From contig JAFLBQ010000003.1 in the NCBI GenBank assembly GCA_017303805.1, forward strand, positions 1 to 64,000: a stretch of 64,000 bases of DNA. Direction: 5' to 3'. Within the stretch, counting starts at the first letter, position 1; each line of letters begins with the position of its first letter. A program made the translations under genes and the position numbers. This document shows, piece after piece, positions 42,645 through 52,404 of the stretch. Source of the stretch: Cytophagales bacterium. Lineage in GTDB: Bacteria > Bacteroidota > Bacteroidia > Cytophagales > Cyclobacteriaceae. A model generated the notes under the pieces. The model was not told the DNA's origin, did no database searches, and saw only the letters and a program-made list of their open reading frames with translations.

Positions 42645-44675
42645 ATGGACAAGGAAAGAGAAAAGAAGCCCAAAATGCCACGGCCCAATTACCAGATGTG
42701 GGTAATACTTTTATTGGTTGCGGTGGTGCTGGGATTGAGTGTATATAACAGAAGTGGCGATTTAATTGAAATTACCGAAAGCCGCTTTGAAGAGATGGTG
42801 CAGGGTGGCAACATCAAAAAACTGGTGCAGATAAAAAACGATAACATCTGGGTAATTGAAATTACCTTAAAAGAAGCTGCACTTCAAAACGCCCGGTACA
42901 AGCAAGAGATTGAACGCAACAGCCCCTGGGGCGTACGGGCCAATGGGCCACACTATAAATTAAAAGTTGGGTCCATCGATAAGTTTATCGAAAAGTATGA
43001 GCAGCTGAAGAAGAACGTGCCCAAAGCCGACCAGGTAGATTTGAAAGTAGAAGAACGACAGGATTACACCAACTTCCTGTTCAACATCGGCTTTTTGGTT
43101 TTGTTGGTTTTTGGCTTTTGGATGCTGATGCGCAGAATGACTGGTGGCGGTGGTCCTGGTGGCCAGATTTTTAACATCGGAAAATCCAAAGCTGCCTTAT
43201 TCGATGCCGAAAATAAAGTGCGCATTACGTTTGCAGATGTAGCCGGCCTGGAAGAAGCCAAAGAAGAAGTAAAAGAAATTGTGGACTTTCTTAAGTCGCC
43301 ACAAAAGTTTACCAAGCTGGGTGGTAAAATACCCAAAGGGGCTTTATTGGTTGGCCCTCCCGGCACGGGTAAAACCTTGCTGGCAAAAGCAGTAGCAGGC
43401 GAAGCCGGAGTTCCTTTCTTCTCCTTATCAGGATCTGATTTTGTGGAGATGTTTGTAGGGGTGGGTGCTGCCCGGGTGCGCGATTTGTTTAAACAAGCAA
43501 AAGAAAAAGCACCGTGCATTGTTTTTATTGATGAGATTGATGCCATTGGCCGCTCGCGCGGAAGAGGCCAGATGCCCGGTGCCAACGATGAACGCGAAAA
43601 CACCTTGAACTCGCTGTTGGTTGAAATGGACGGATTTGCCACCGATAGTGGTGTAATTATTCTGGCTGCTACCAACCGGCCCGATGTATTGGATTCGGCA
43701 CTGCTGCGCCCGGGTCGGTTCGACCGGCAAATAAGTATCGACAAACCCGATATTGTTGGGCGCGAACAAATTTTTAAAGTACACCTTAAGCCCATCAAAC
43801 TTTCGAAAGACATTGATGTAAAAAAACTGGCTGCCCAAACCCCCGGTTTTGCCGGTGCAGAAATTGCCAACGTGTGTAACGAAGCAGCGCTGATTGCCGC
43901 GCGCAGAGATAAGGCCGAGGTAGAGATGCAGGATTTCCAGGATGCGATTGATCGTGTAATTGGCGGGCTTGAAAAGAAGACTAAAATAATTTCGCCCGAA
44001 GAAAAACGCATTGTTGCCTACCACGAAGCTGGCCATGCCGTAGCCGGTTGGTTTTTAGAACATGCCGACCCGTTGGTAAAAGTAAGTATCGTGCCGCGCG
44101 GTGTAGCTGCGTTGGGTTATGCACAGTATTTACCCAAAGAACAGTTTCTGTACCAAACCGAGCAACTGGTTGACGAAATGTGTATGACGTTTGGCGGACG
44201 GGCAGCCGAAGAAATTGTGTTTGGGAAAATTTCTACCGGTGCGTTAAGCGATTTGGAACGGATTACCAAGATGGCCTACAGCATGGTTACCGTGTACGGC
44301 ATGAATAAAGAAATCGGAAATATTTCGTTTTACGATTCCAAGCAATCGGAGTACTCGTTTAACAAACCGTATTCAGAAGCCACTGCCGAAAAGATTGATA
44401 AAGAGGTTAAAAAAATAATTGACAATGCGTTTGAAAGAACAAAAGCATTGCTGGTAGATCACCGCGAGCATCTGGAGATAATTGCCAAAGAACTGCTTGA
44501 AAAGGAAATTCTCTTTCAAACAGACCTGGAGCGTTTAATCGGTAAGCGACCTTTTGCAAGCCAGACTACGTACGAAAAATTTACCAATGGCAAGAGTACC
44601 GATGCCAAAGAAGAAAGTAAAACCAATGGAGTGCAGGAACCAACAACCGAGCCGACCAACTCAGAAGTAAAATAG
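42645..44675 (+). CDS. ftsH: ATP-dependent zinc metalloprotease FtsH
   Basis: A 676-aa membrane protease that degrades unneeded or damaged membrane and regulatory proteins. Two transmembrane helices flank a periplasmic part (residues ~17-35 and ~130-148). The AAA module has Walker A GPPGTGKT (237-244), DEIDAIGR and the second region of homology; the protease has the zinc motif H460-E-A-G-H464. The C-terminal tail is acidic and Thr-rich. It is not joined to a neighbour by overlap; a long-loop terminator follows. Confidence 0.98.
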   Translation: MDKEREKKPKMPRPNYQMWVILLLVAVVLGLSVYNRSGDLIEITESRFEEMVQGGNIKKLVQIKNDNIWVIEITLKEAALQNARYKQEIERNSPWGVRANGPHYKLKVGSIDKFIEKYEQLKKNVPKADQVDLKVEERQDYTNFLFNIGFLVLLVFGFWMLMRRMTGGGGPGGQIFNIGKSKAALFDAENKVRITFADVAGLEEAKEEVKEIVDFLKSPQKFTKLGGKIPKGALLVGPPGTGKTLLAKAVAGEAGVPFFSLSGSDFVEMFVGVGAARVRDLFKQAKEKAPCIVFIDEIDAIGRSRGRGQMPGANDERENTLNSLLVEMDGFATDSGVIILAATNRPDVLDSALLRPGRFDRQISIDKPDIVGREQIFKVHLKPIKLSKDIDVKKLAAQTPGFAGAEIANVCNEAALIAARRDKAEVEMQDFQDAIDRVIGGLEKKTKIISPEEKRIVAYHEAGHAVAGWFLEHADPLVKVSIVPRGVAALGYAQYLPKEQFLYQTEQLVDEMCMTFGGRAAEEIVFGKISTGALSDLERITKMAYSMVTVYGMNKEIGNISFYDSKQSEYSFNKPYSEATAEKIDKEVKKIIDNAFERTKALLVDHREHLEIIAKELLEKEILFQTDLERLIGKRPFASQTTYEKFTNGKSTDAKEESKTNGVQEPTTEPTNSEVK

Positions 44676-44710
44676 TTTCTGAAGGGTTATACCACCTTTT
44701 GTATCAGCAG

Positions 44711-44783
44711 GCAGTTGGCAATACCAGCGACAAAGAGGCACTGCACCTTTGCCATTTAAAAATTTGCCAACTGCTATTTTTTC
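44711..44783 (+). terminator. Probable ftsH terminator, long-loop stem
   Basis: GCAGTTGGCAA (44711-44721) pairs perfectly with TTGCCAACTGC (44764-44774), followed by TATTTTTTC. The 42-nt loop could fold further. Confidence 0.6.
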
Positions 44784-44817
44784 TTCGTTGCCTTCCTTTT
44801 GCCGTTATTTGTAGCCA

Positions 44818-45594
44818 ATGGCGCAACTTTTACCCTTACCTGCCGGAAAGAAAATTTACTTCGCCTCCGATTTTCATTTGGGTGTGCCCGATGCAGCCGG
44901 CAGCCTTGCGCGCGAAAAGCGAATTGTAGCGTGGCTAAATCAAATTGAAAAAGATGCGCACATCATTTACCTGATGGGCGATATTTTCGATTTCTGGTTT
45001 GAGTACCGGCATACCATCCCCAAAGGGTTTATCCGGTTGCAAGGCAAATTGGCCGCATTAAGCGATGCCGGTATTTCACTCTGCTTCTTTACCGGCAATC
45101 ACGATATGTGGATGTTCGATTACTTCGAGAAAGAAATCGGGGCGATCATTTATCGCGAACCAATTGAACTGCAAATTAATTCGCACACATTTCTGATTGG
45201 CCATGGCGATGGCCTGGGCCCGGGCGATGCCAGCTATAAATTCCTGAAGAAATTTTTCAACAGCAAAATCTGCCAATGGCTTTTTGCGCGCATCCACCCT
45301 AACCTGGGTATTGGAATTGCTAATTACTGGAGCCGCAAAAGTCGCATCAGCAATACAAAGAAGGGGGAACAATTCGTTAGTGCGGATAAAGAGTTGCTGC
45401 TAACCTATTGTAAAGAGGTAGAGCAAAACGTGCATCATGATTTTTATGTTTTTGGGCACCGGCACTTACCCCTCGATTTGAAAGTGAGCGACACCAGCCG
45501 TTACATTAACCTGGGCGAATGGGTGCACTTTAACACCTATGCCGAATACGATGGGGCAACGGTAACATTAAAAAAATTTGAACCCACCGAATGA
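44818..45594 (+). CDS. UDP-2,3-diacylglucosamine diphosphatase-like metallophosphoesterase (LpxH type)
   Basis: A 258-aa calcineurin-like phosphoesterase. The metal motifs are FASDFHLGVPD, MGDIFDFWFEY, GNHDMW, GHGDG and FGHRHLP, in the correct order, with the LpxH-specific look. LpxH makes lipid X during lipid A synthesis. Its stop overlaps the ATG of the next gene (ATGA). Assignment to LpxH rather than a related phosphatase is likely but not certain. Confidence 0.9.
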   Translation: MAQLLPLPAGKKIYFASDFHLGVPDAAGSLAREKRIVAWLNQIEKDAHIIYLMGDIFDFWFEYRHTIPKGFIRLQGKLAALSDAGISLCFFTGNHDMWMFDYFEKEIGAIIYREPIELQINSHTFLIGHGDGLGPGDASYKFLKKFFNSKICQWLFARIHPNLGIGIANYWSRKSRISNTKKGEQFVSADKELLLTYCKEVEQNVHHDFYVFGHRHLPLDLKVSDTSRYINLGEWVHFNTYAEYDGATVTLKKFEPTE

Positions 45595-46379
45595 TTCGCC
45601 TCTTAATTATTAGCTTCTGTTTAGGCGTTCAGGCTGTAAGCGCTCAATCCGATTTCAGTTTGCTAAAAACCTGGAAAGCAAAAGGCACAGAATTAATTTC
45701 GGTAGATCGCCTCGGTAATTTTCTGCTTATTGATAAAGCCGGGCGTATAGTCCGCTACAACGAAGAAGGAAAAAAAATAGCCGCTTCACCACGGCAGGTA
45801 GCCACGCTGGTGGAGCCTTGGTTTCAACCTACCGTTTTTGTTTACAACCGTAAAAATCAAACCTACACATTGTGGGATCGGAATTTTGAAACACGCACTG
45901 CTTACGCAGTAGATGCGGCCTGGGCTATTGAACCCTGGCTGGTATGCCCCACCCACGATAACCGGTTATGGCTCTTAGACAAAGCCGATTGGTCGCTAAA
46001 AAAAATTATGCCTGGTACCGGCCAGGTAATTCAGGAGTTTACGCTTAACCTGCCAGACTCCAACGTGGAGTTTATTTACATGCGCGAATACCTCAACTTC
46101 GTTTTTTTGCTCGATATAAAAAATGGAGTCAGCATCTACAACCACCTGGGCACCCGCATCGAACAGCTTGCAGCCCCCAACCTGAAAGGCATTTATTTTT
46201 TTGGCGATGAGTTCTACATCCTGCAGCATGGCACGCTTCGGTATTTCAACTTGCTAACCTCGCAATGGCGCGAACATGCTGTGCCCGCCAACACAGCACA
46301 AGCCATTATAACCGATGAGCGGCTGCTGACTCTCAGTTCAAATAATGTGGTGTCGCTCTACAAATACACACCCGAATAG
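45591..46379 (+). CDS. Secreted propeller-like protein, 262 aa
   Basis: Signal peptide (LLIISFCLGVQAVSA) followed by repeated strand units (LLIDKAGRIVRYNEEGKK, YTLWDRNFETRTAY, NRLWLLDKADWSLKK) that suggest a beta-propeller or related repeat. No catalytic motif seen and no family recognised. It is translationally coupled to the LpxH-like gene. Confidence 0.7.
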   Translation: MIRLLIISFCLGVQAVSAQSDFSLLKTWKAKGTELISVDRLGNFLLIDKAGRIVRYNEEGKKIAASPRQVATLVEPWFQPTVFVYNRKNQTYTLWDRNFETRTAYAVDAAWAIEPWLVCPTHDNRLWLLDKADWSLKKIMPGTGQVIQEFTLNLPDSNVEFIYMREYLNFVFLLDIKNGVSIYNHLGTRIEQLAAPNLKGIYFFGDEFYILQHGTLRYFNLLTSQWREHAVPANTAQAIITDERLLTLSSNNVVSLYKYTPE

Positions 46380-46389
46380 GTTTTATGTG

Positions 46390-46405
46390 TGTTCATTTTT
46401 GAACA
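46390..46405. promoter_or_regulatory. Inverted repeat upstream of the NtrC-type gene
   Basis: TGTTCA-TTTT-TGAACA is a perfect 6-bp inverted repeat about 110 bp before the regulator's start. It may be a binding site; the function is unproved. Confidence 0.35.
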
Positions 46406-46514
46406 TCTTTGTACGCATAAGCACAAAACGAACTGCAAAAGCTTCGTTTTAGCCGTGTAAATGCAATGGCATAATTTTTCCTTTTAGCTAAAAAACTTTT
46501 AAACCTAACCTACC

Positions 46515-47879
46515 GTGAACGAAGGCAAAATCCTGATGATTGATGATGATGAAGATGTTCTGTTGGCAGCTAAAATGTTGCTGAAGAAATCCAATCACCA
46601 GGTAATCATTGAAAAAAATCCGAACAAGATTCCTTTCCTGCTTAACAACGATACCTACGATGTGATTTTGCTGGACATGAATTTCAGCAAAGACACCACC
46701 AGCGGCAAAGAAGGCTTTGAATGGCTGAAGCAAATAAAAGAACGCGATGCGGACGCAGTAGTAATTATGATAACCGCGTTTGGTGATGTGGAGATGGCCG
46801 TTAGGGCATTGAAAGAAGGGGCTACTGATTTTATTTTAAAGCCTTGGCAAAACGAAAAACTGGTGGCTACAATTTCTACCGCCATTAAACTCAAAAAATC
46901 TTACAACGAAGTAGATAAACTACGCAAAGCCAAGCAAATGCTGGAAGAGCAAATCAGCCAGCCTTTCCGCGATATTATTGGCCAGAGCAACGCATTAAAA
47001 GATGTGTTTGGCTTGATTGACAAAGTTGCCAAGACAGAGGCAAATGTTTTGATATTGGGCGAGAATGGAACCGGAAAAGAATTAGTGGCGCGCGCCATTC
47101 ACCAAAAGTCGATGCGCAAAGACAATTCGTTTGTAGCGGTGGATATGGGTGCCATAACGGAGACTCTATTTGAAAGTGAATTATTCGGGCATAAGAAAGG
47201 TGCCTTTACCGATGCGCGCGAAGACCGCCCCGGAAGATTTGAGTTAGCCAATGGTGGTACCTTATTTCTGGATGAGATCGGTAACCTGAGCATGGCGTTG
47301 CAAAGTAAACTTTTAAGTGCCTTGCAATCGCGGCAAGTAACCCGGGTGGGATCCAATCAACCCATTGATGTGGATATCCGGTTAATCTGTGCTACCAACA
47401 TGCCGCTGCACCAAATGGTGCAGGAAGGAAAATTCCGGCAAGATTTATTGTACCGGATCAACACGGTAGAAATTACGATACCGCCCTTAAGCGATCGCAT
47501 TGACGATATTCCCTTGCTGGCGAATCACTTTCTAAATCACTATGCAAAAAAATACCGCAAGGAAGTTTTGAATATCTCGCCCGAGGCGATGAACAAATTG
47601 AAGAAGTACCCATGGCCCGGCAATGTGCGCGAACTTCAACATGCCATTGAGCGTGGTGTTATTATGGCCGACTCGGCCACGTTGCAGGAAAGCGATTTTC
47701 TTTTTAGTAGAAAGGGCACAAGCGAGGCAGCGGCCGATACCCTTAACCTGGATGAAGTGGAGAAGGCAGCCGTGGTAAAAGCCATTCAATTACACAGCGG
47801 CAACATTTCTAAAGCTGCCGAAGAACTCGGGCTTACACGCGCCTCGTTGTATCGTAGAATGGAAAAATATGGGCTTTAA
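46515..47879 (+). CDS. Sigma-54-dependent NtrC-family response regulator
   Basis: A 454-aa activator starting with GTG. The receiver domain has D54 in ILLDMNF; the AAA+ module has Walker A GENGTGKE, GAFTDA where GAFTGA is classical, LDEIGNL, and R-finger region; the C-terminus has a Fis-type helix-turn-helix (NISKAAEELGLTRASLYRRM). GAFTDA replaces Gly by Asp in the loop that contacts sigma-54. It overlaps the kinase gene by 11 bp and clearly forms a pair with it. Confidence 0.93.
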   Translation: MNEGKILMIDDDEDVLLAAKMLLKKSNHQVIIEKNPNKIPFLLNNDTYDVILLDMNFSKDTTSGKEGFEWLKQIKERDADAVVIMITAFGDVEMAVRALKEGATDFILKPWQNEKLVATISTAIKLKKSYNEVDKLRKAKQMLEEQISQPFRDIIGQSNALKDVFGLIDKVAKTEANVLILGENGTGKELVARAIHQKSMRKDNSFVAVDMGAITETLFESELFGHKKGAFTDAREDRPGRFELANGGTLFLDEIGNLSMALQSKLLSALQSRQVTRVGSNQPIDVDIRLICATNMPLHQMVQEGKFRQDLLYRINTVEITIPPLSDRIDDIPLLANHFLNHYAKKYRKEVLNISPEAMNKLKKYPWPGNVRELQHAIERGVIMADSATLQESDFLFSRKGTSEAAADTLNLDEVEKAAVVKAIQLHSGNISKAAEELGLTRASLYRRMEKYGL

Positions 47880-49221
47880 TTGGCGGTCACCGCTCGTTAC
47901 CCGCATTGCTATTTTAATGGCAACCCTGGTGCTGTTTGCATTTGTGGTGGCCTCTAAAGACAGAAGTTTTTTCCTCATACTTGCCTTGCTGGGCGCGATC
48001 ATCTTTCAGGTAAAAAAACTCCTGGAAGAGGCAGAGGCACATGATATTCCTCTTTCTTCCATTTTTAATTCCATTCGTTTCGATGAGCTTACCCAAACTT
48101 TTAAGGCCGATAACGCTTCGCCACAGGTTGAAAAATTACAACGCGAACTGAATGAAGCATTAGCCAAATTAAAGCAAGCCCGCAAAGAAAAAGATTCGGA
48201 ATACCAATTCTTTAAAAACATTGTGCAGCACGTAGGCATTGGGTTGCTCACCTTTAAGCGCGATGGATCCATTCAGATAATGAACAGCGCTGCCAAGCGG
48301 TTGCTTCGCGTAAGCAAGGCCGATACGGTAGAGGATTTAAAGGCCGTAAGCGAAACACTTGTAACTACTTTCTTAAAACTTAAAACTGGTGGCCGCGAGT
48401 TATTACAACTAAAATTCGGAGACGAGACCATACAGCTTTCTGTATTTGCCATTGAACTTACTTTGCGCGATGAAGAAGTAAAACTCATTTCGATGAGTAA
48501 CATTCAAAGCGAACTGGAAGAAAAAGAAATGGAAGCCTGGCAAAACCTGGTGCGGGTGCTTACTCATGAAATCATGAACTCGGTTACGCCCATTTCATCG
48601 CTGGCCGGTATTGTAGAAGAAGACCTGAAAAAACGAATCGACCGGCCCACCGAGTCGGAACTAAAGAAAGAAGAGTTGGAAGACATGTACCTTTCGGTGC
48701 AAACCATTAGCAAGCGCAGTGCAGGGTTAATTAAGTTTGTAAAAGAGTTTAGAAATCTAAGCCAAATTCCTAAACCAAAACTGGCCGAGGTACACGTAAG
48801 AGAATTATTGGATGAGCTGGCACAACTCCACAAGAAAGAATTATCAGACAAACAAATCAACATTACTGTTTCGGTTGACCCGCCCAACTTGTTTGTATTG
48901 GCCGACAAAACCATGATTGAGCAGGTGATCATTAACCTGATTAAGAATGCCATTCAGGCATTTGAAGAACAACCCGAAAAACAAATTGAACTTACCGGCT
49001 ACTCCAACGAAAAGGGTCGCACCATAATCTCTGTAAAAGATAACGGCTCGGGAATTGACAGCGAAGCCCTTGAAAAAATCTTTATCCCCTTCTACTCCAC
49101 CAAAAAAACCGGCTCTGGTATTGGCTTAAGTCTCTCCAAACAAATTATGCGGCAGCATGAAGGCAACATTACCGTTAAGTCTGAGTTAGGGAAGGGAACG
49201 GAGTTTTTATTGCGGTTTTGA
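47869..49221 (+). CDS. NtrY-like sensor histidine kinase
   Basis: A 450-aa membrane kinase. Two transmembrane helices near the N-terminus (residues ~10-25 and ~30-45), a coiled coil, a PAS-like segment (IQIMNSAAKRLLRV), the H-box LTHEIMNSVTPI and HATPase motifs NLIKNAIQAF, DNGSGID and GSGIGLSLSKQIM. The HEIMN form of the H-box is typical of NtrY/NtrB-type kinases. Signal unknown. Its partner is the overlapping sigma-54 activator. Confidence 0.93.
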   Translation: MGFNWRSPLVTRIAILMATLVLFAFVVASKDRSFFLILALLGAIIFQVKKLLEEAEAHDIPLSSIFNSIRFDELTQTFKADNASPQVEKLQRELNEALAKLKQARKEKDSEYQFFKNIVQHVGIGLLTFKRDGSIQIMNSAAKRLLRVSKADTVEDLKAVSETLVTTFLKLKTGGRELLQLKFGDETIQLSVFAIELTLRDEEVKLISMSNIQSELEEKEMEAWQNLVRVLTHEIMNSVTPISSLAGIVEEDLKKRIDRPTESELKKEELEDMYLSVQTISKRSAGLIKFVKEFRNLSQIPKPKLAEVHVRELLDELAQLHKKELSDKQINITVSVDPPNLFVLADKTMIEQVIINLIKNAIQAFEEQPEKQIELTGYSNEKGRTIISVKDNGSGIDSEALEKIFIPFYSTKKTGSGIGLSLSKQIMRQHEGNITVKSELGKGTEFLLRF

Positions 49222-49299
49222 TTTTCATTTAGCCCGTCTGCAAATCAGTTTGTGAATCCACAGCATACGCTAACCCATAAAAATATTTAAAAAGATTGT

Positions 49300-49307
49300 T
49301 AGCTTTG
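49300..49307 (+). promoter_or_regulatory. -7 box of the acyl carrier protein gene
   Basis: TAGCTTTG matches TAnnTTTG, 19 nt before the ATG at 49327. Confidence 0.5.
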
Positions 49308-49326
49308 ACTATTCTATTTCAATCCT

Positions 49327-49566
49327 ATGCCAGACGTTCAAAAAAAGGTACACGCCATCCTCAAAGAAAAATTAGGCATTCCCGACTCTGAAATTACCCC
49401 CGATGCCAGCTTTGTAAAAGACCTGGGGATCGACTCGCTCGACTATGCCGAATTGGTAATGGAATTTGAACAAACTTTCGATATTAAAATTCCGGATGAC
49501 GATGCCGAAAAAATGCAATCGATAGGTCAGGCTATTGCCTACATAGAAAGCAAACTTGCTAAGTAA
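49327..49566 (+). CDS. Acyl carrier protein
   Basis: A 79-aa acidic protein with the phosphopantetheine attachment site D-S37-L in LGIDSLDYAELVMEFE. It carries acyl chains for fatty-acid synthesis. It stands apart from fab genes, with its own -7 box, so it may be the main acpP or a second, specialised carrier; this cannot be settled here. Its 3' end overlaps by eight bases the convergent YopX-like gene. Confidence 0.93.
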   Translation: MPDVQKKVHAILKEKLGIPDSEITPDASFVKDLGIDSLDYAELVMEFEQTFDIKIPDDDAEKMQSIGQAIAYIESKLAK

Positions 49567-49894
49567 GCAGTTGGTAGTAACTTCCAAACCGCTTAAGATT
49601 TCCTGCACTATTCGCCAAAAAAGGCTTTGCTTCGTTAACATGATGCAGCGGGGCAATTTGCCAACCACTTAAAGTCGCATCCCAAAACACAACAAACTTT
49701 TCGAGCGAAAGCAAAAGCACATCCATTTCGTAAATCTCTTCGCCCTCGCAATCGTGCAAGCCGGTAAATTGTAATAGAATATGCCCGCGCTTCACCAACT
49801 CCCCCTTATGGCACTCAATACTGTTAAGCCGCATCAGCAATTTGCTTTCATTATCCCAGGCTTTAAATTTTATTTTGCGGGGCTTAAATTCCAT
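49559..49894 (-). CDS. YopX-like protein, 111 aa
   Basis: A small protein with the pattern seen in phage-linked YopX proteins: IKFKAWDNESKLL at the start, LLQFTGLHDCEGEEIYEMDVL in the middle and a W-rich VFWDATLSGWQIAPL strand. Such proteins are usually carried by prophages and plasmids; here it stands without other phage genes and may be a leftover or a recruited copy. Function unknown. The stop lies inside the acyl carrier protein gene (tail-to-tail). Confidence 0.7.
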   Translation of the reverse strand: MEFKPRKIKFKAWDNESKLLMRLNSIECHKGELVKRGHILLQFTGLHDCEGEEIYEMDVLLLSLEKFVVFWDATLSGWQIAPLHHVNEAKPFLANSAGNLKRFGSYYQLLT

Positions 49895-49906
49895 ATCGGG
49901 TAAAAT

Positions 49907-49914
49907 TATCTTTG
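49907..49914 (+). promoter_or_regulatory. -7 box of the lipid kinase gene
   Basis: TATCTTTG matches TAnnTTTG and ends three bases before the ATG at 49918, implying a leaderless or nearly leaderless mRNA. Confidence 0.55.
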
Positions 49915-49917
49915 TGC

Positions 49918-50832
49918 ATGCCCCAAGATACAGAAAATAAGAAGGTACTCTTTATTGTAAATAAGTATTCGGGCACAGGCTATAAGCCAGCAGTAGAAGG
50001 CCGGTTGCTTACCTTTTGCCAGGAAGCCGGCCTCGAAGCACACCTGGAATTTACCCAAGGGCGTGGCCATGCAACTGAGTTGGCAACGGAGGCCGCCCGA
50101 TCGAAAAAATTTTCGGTGGTGTATGCCATGGGTGGCGATGGTACCGTAAACGAAGTGGCAAAAGGTGTGCTTAACACGCAACAGGTAATGGGCATTATCC
50201 CAAAAGGATCGGGCAACGGGCTTGCGCGGCACCTGGGTATTCCGCTAAATCTTACACGCACTGCGGGCTACCTGCACTCCGATAAGATTATCGAAATGGA
50301 TTCCTTCTCTGTGAATGATCATTTATCTGTAAATGTTTCGGGTATTGGATTTGATGCACACATAGCAGGTTTGTTTGGAAAAAATGGCAAGCGCGGGTTA
50401 GCCAACTATGCGCGGTTAGTACTGCAGGAGTTTGTGAGGTATCAGGAGTTTACCGGTGAAATAATAATTGATGGAGCCGAGGTGAAAGAAAAAATCTTTG
50501 TAGTTGCGTTTGCCAACTCCTCGCAGTTTGGAAACAATGCACGCATTGCTCCCCACGCTTCTGTTTGCGATGGCGAATTGGATATAAATTTTGTGCGCAA
50601 GGTACCCTTTGTACACGCAGCAGGTTTTGCACGTAAAATGTTTAGCGGCCAATTAAGTAAATCCCGGTTTGTGAAGATTGTAAAAGGCAAAGAAGTTAAA
50701 CTGCGTTTTATAAAACCGATGGCCTTTCATTTAGATGGCGAAGCCATGCCCCCCGCAAGTGAGTTCGTGGTAAAAATCAACCCCGGCTCTATCCGGTTAT
50801 TGATTCCGGGCAACCAATCTAAAACCATCTAA
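49918..50832 (+). CDS. Diacylglycerol/lipid kinase (DagK/YegS family)
   Basis: A 304-aa kinase from the ATG at 49918; a TTG two codons earlier overlaps the -7 box and is unlikely. The nucleotide motif GGDGTVNEVAKG and the following GSGNGLARHLGIP are hallmarks of the family, and the C-terminal beta-sandwich includes FHLDGEAM. It phosphorylates diacylglycerol or a similar lipid at the membrane. Divergent from the YopX-like gene by 23 bp. Confidence 0.93.
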   Translation: MPQDTENKKVLFIVNKYSGTGYKPAVEGRLLTFCQEAGLEAHLEFTQGRGHATELATEAARSKKFSVVYAMGGDGTVNEVAKGVLNTQQVMGIIPKGSGNGLARHLGIPLNLTRTAGYLHSDKIIEMDSFSVNDHLSVNVSGIGFDAHIAGLFGKNGKRGLANYARLVLQEFVRYQEFTGEIIIDGAEVKEKIFVVAFANSSQFGNNARIAPHASVCDGELDINFVRKVPFVHAAGFARKMFSGQLSKSRFVKIVKGKEVKLRFIKPMAFHLDGEAMPPASEFVVKINPGSIRLLIPGNQSKTI

Positions 50833-50898
50833 CCAGTTAGTCGGCAAAATGGACAACCCTTCATTGAAGTCGATTGATTTGCACTTGCACCTATTTTG

Positions 50899-52332
50899 CT
50901 ATTGCTTCCGAATCAACTCGCCCAAAGTGCGCAAACCCTTATCCACTTTCTCACTCCACGGCATTCCATAACTCAATCTGAAATAATTGTGAAACTGACC
51001 TTGCGCTGAAAAAATTTGCCCAGGGGCAATACCAATGTTATGTTTCAGTGCCTGCTTGTGTAGTTTAAAACCATCGCCCTGTTTTTCCATCTCCACCCAA
51101 AACACAAATCCACCTTGCGGTCTTGCTATTCGAATGGACTCCGGAAAGTATTCGGTGATGGCTTGCAGGTAGCGCAGGCTTTGGGTGTGTAATGCTTTTC
51201 GCAGGTGCCGCAGGTGAAGTTCGTACCGGCCATTCTGTAAAAAGTGTGCAATAGAAACCTGGGCCAGCGTATTGGTGGCAACATTGTTCATGCGTTTCAG
51301 TTGAACAACCTGCTTCTTAAATCTTCCGGGCGCTGCCCACCCAATGCGGTAGCCTGGTGCAAGCGATTTTGAAAACGAGCCACAATGCAATACCAAGCCC
51401 TTCTTATCGAAGGTCTTGCACGTTCGCGGGCGGGTTTTTCCAAAATACATCTCACCATAAATATCATCTTCAATAAGTGGAATTTACTTTTTGGCTAACA
51501 GGGCCACTAATTGTTGCTTCCGCTCATCGGGAATACAACTTCCCAATGGGTTATTGAAGTTGGGCACAAACAAACAAGCTTTGATGTCAAACCGATCAAC
51601 CGCTTGCTCCAGGTAAGCAAGATCAACTCCCGTTACCGGATCGGTTGGCACCTCTACTACTTTTAATCCCAGGCTTTGCATCACCCGAAAGATGCCGTAA
51701 AACGTAGGGCTCTCTGTGGCTACTGCATCGCCTGGTTTAGTTACCGCCTGCAGACAAAACGATAGGGCCTCCATGCAACCGGCTGTTACCACTACATCCT
51801 CTTCGCTTAGCGAGCCACCCCAATTAAAACTTAACCGCGCAATTTGTTTACGAAGTTTTTCATTGCCTTGTATGTGCTCATACCCCAGGCAGTGATCGGG
51901 TTCGTTGCGCAAACTATGAATAACTGATTTGTTCAACTTGGCAGCCGGCAGCAGCGAGGCATCGGGTGCACTTAACGAAAACGAGGTAAGCTTTGGCGAG
52001 CGTAAATCGTGGTACACGCTGGAAATCATTTCATCAACGCTTACCGGCAAGGCTTCATCGGTAGGCTCGCAAATAGCAGGAACCTCGAACGGAAGCTGAG
52101 GCGAGAATTTTACATAGTACCCCGATTGTGGCCGCGCTTCAATTAAGCCTTTGCTCTCTAAATAATAATATGCCTGAAACGCGGTGCTTAAACTTATGCC
52201 TTGCTCTTTACTAAGTGCGCGCACCGATAACAGCCGGTCGCCAATTTTTAAAGAGCCTTTATCAATTAACGACTCGATGCGGGTGGCCACCTCCAGGTAA
52301 AGATGATCGGGTTTTTCAAGTACGGCTTGCAT
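50899..52332 (-). pseudogene. MocR/PdxR-type regulator with one in-frame stop
   Basis: The frame begins at 52332 with a GntR-type winged helix (SVRALSKEQGISLSTAFQAYYYL) and a class-I aminotransferase fold. It reaches ALLAKK, then TAA at 51484-51486, and continues in the same frame with IPLIEDDIYGE and the PLP-lysine region SFSKSLAPGYRIGW. The whole length without the stop (477 codons) is normal for MocR regulators. One base change from Lys, Gln, Glu or Tyr would explain it. Such regulators often control a neighbouring gene in PLP, amino-acid or export pathways; here the divergent EamA exporter is 72 bp away. Confidence 0.85.
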
Positions 52333-52404
52333 AAAAAATTGATCTGGTCAAAATTATCAAAACTGAAACTGTTTTTTATTCGTTTATTTCAAAAAATTTG
52401 TGAC

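Noticed and set aside
43064-44011. Long minus-strand frame (315 codons) opposite ftsH
   Set aside because: Antisense shadow of a well-supported gene, made possible by codon bias.
46430-46514. Sigma-54 promoter before the NtrC-type gene
   Set aside because: A TGGCA is present but the -12 GC spacing does not fit.
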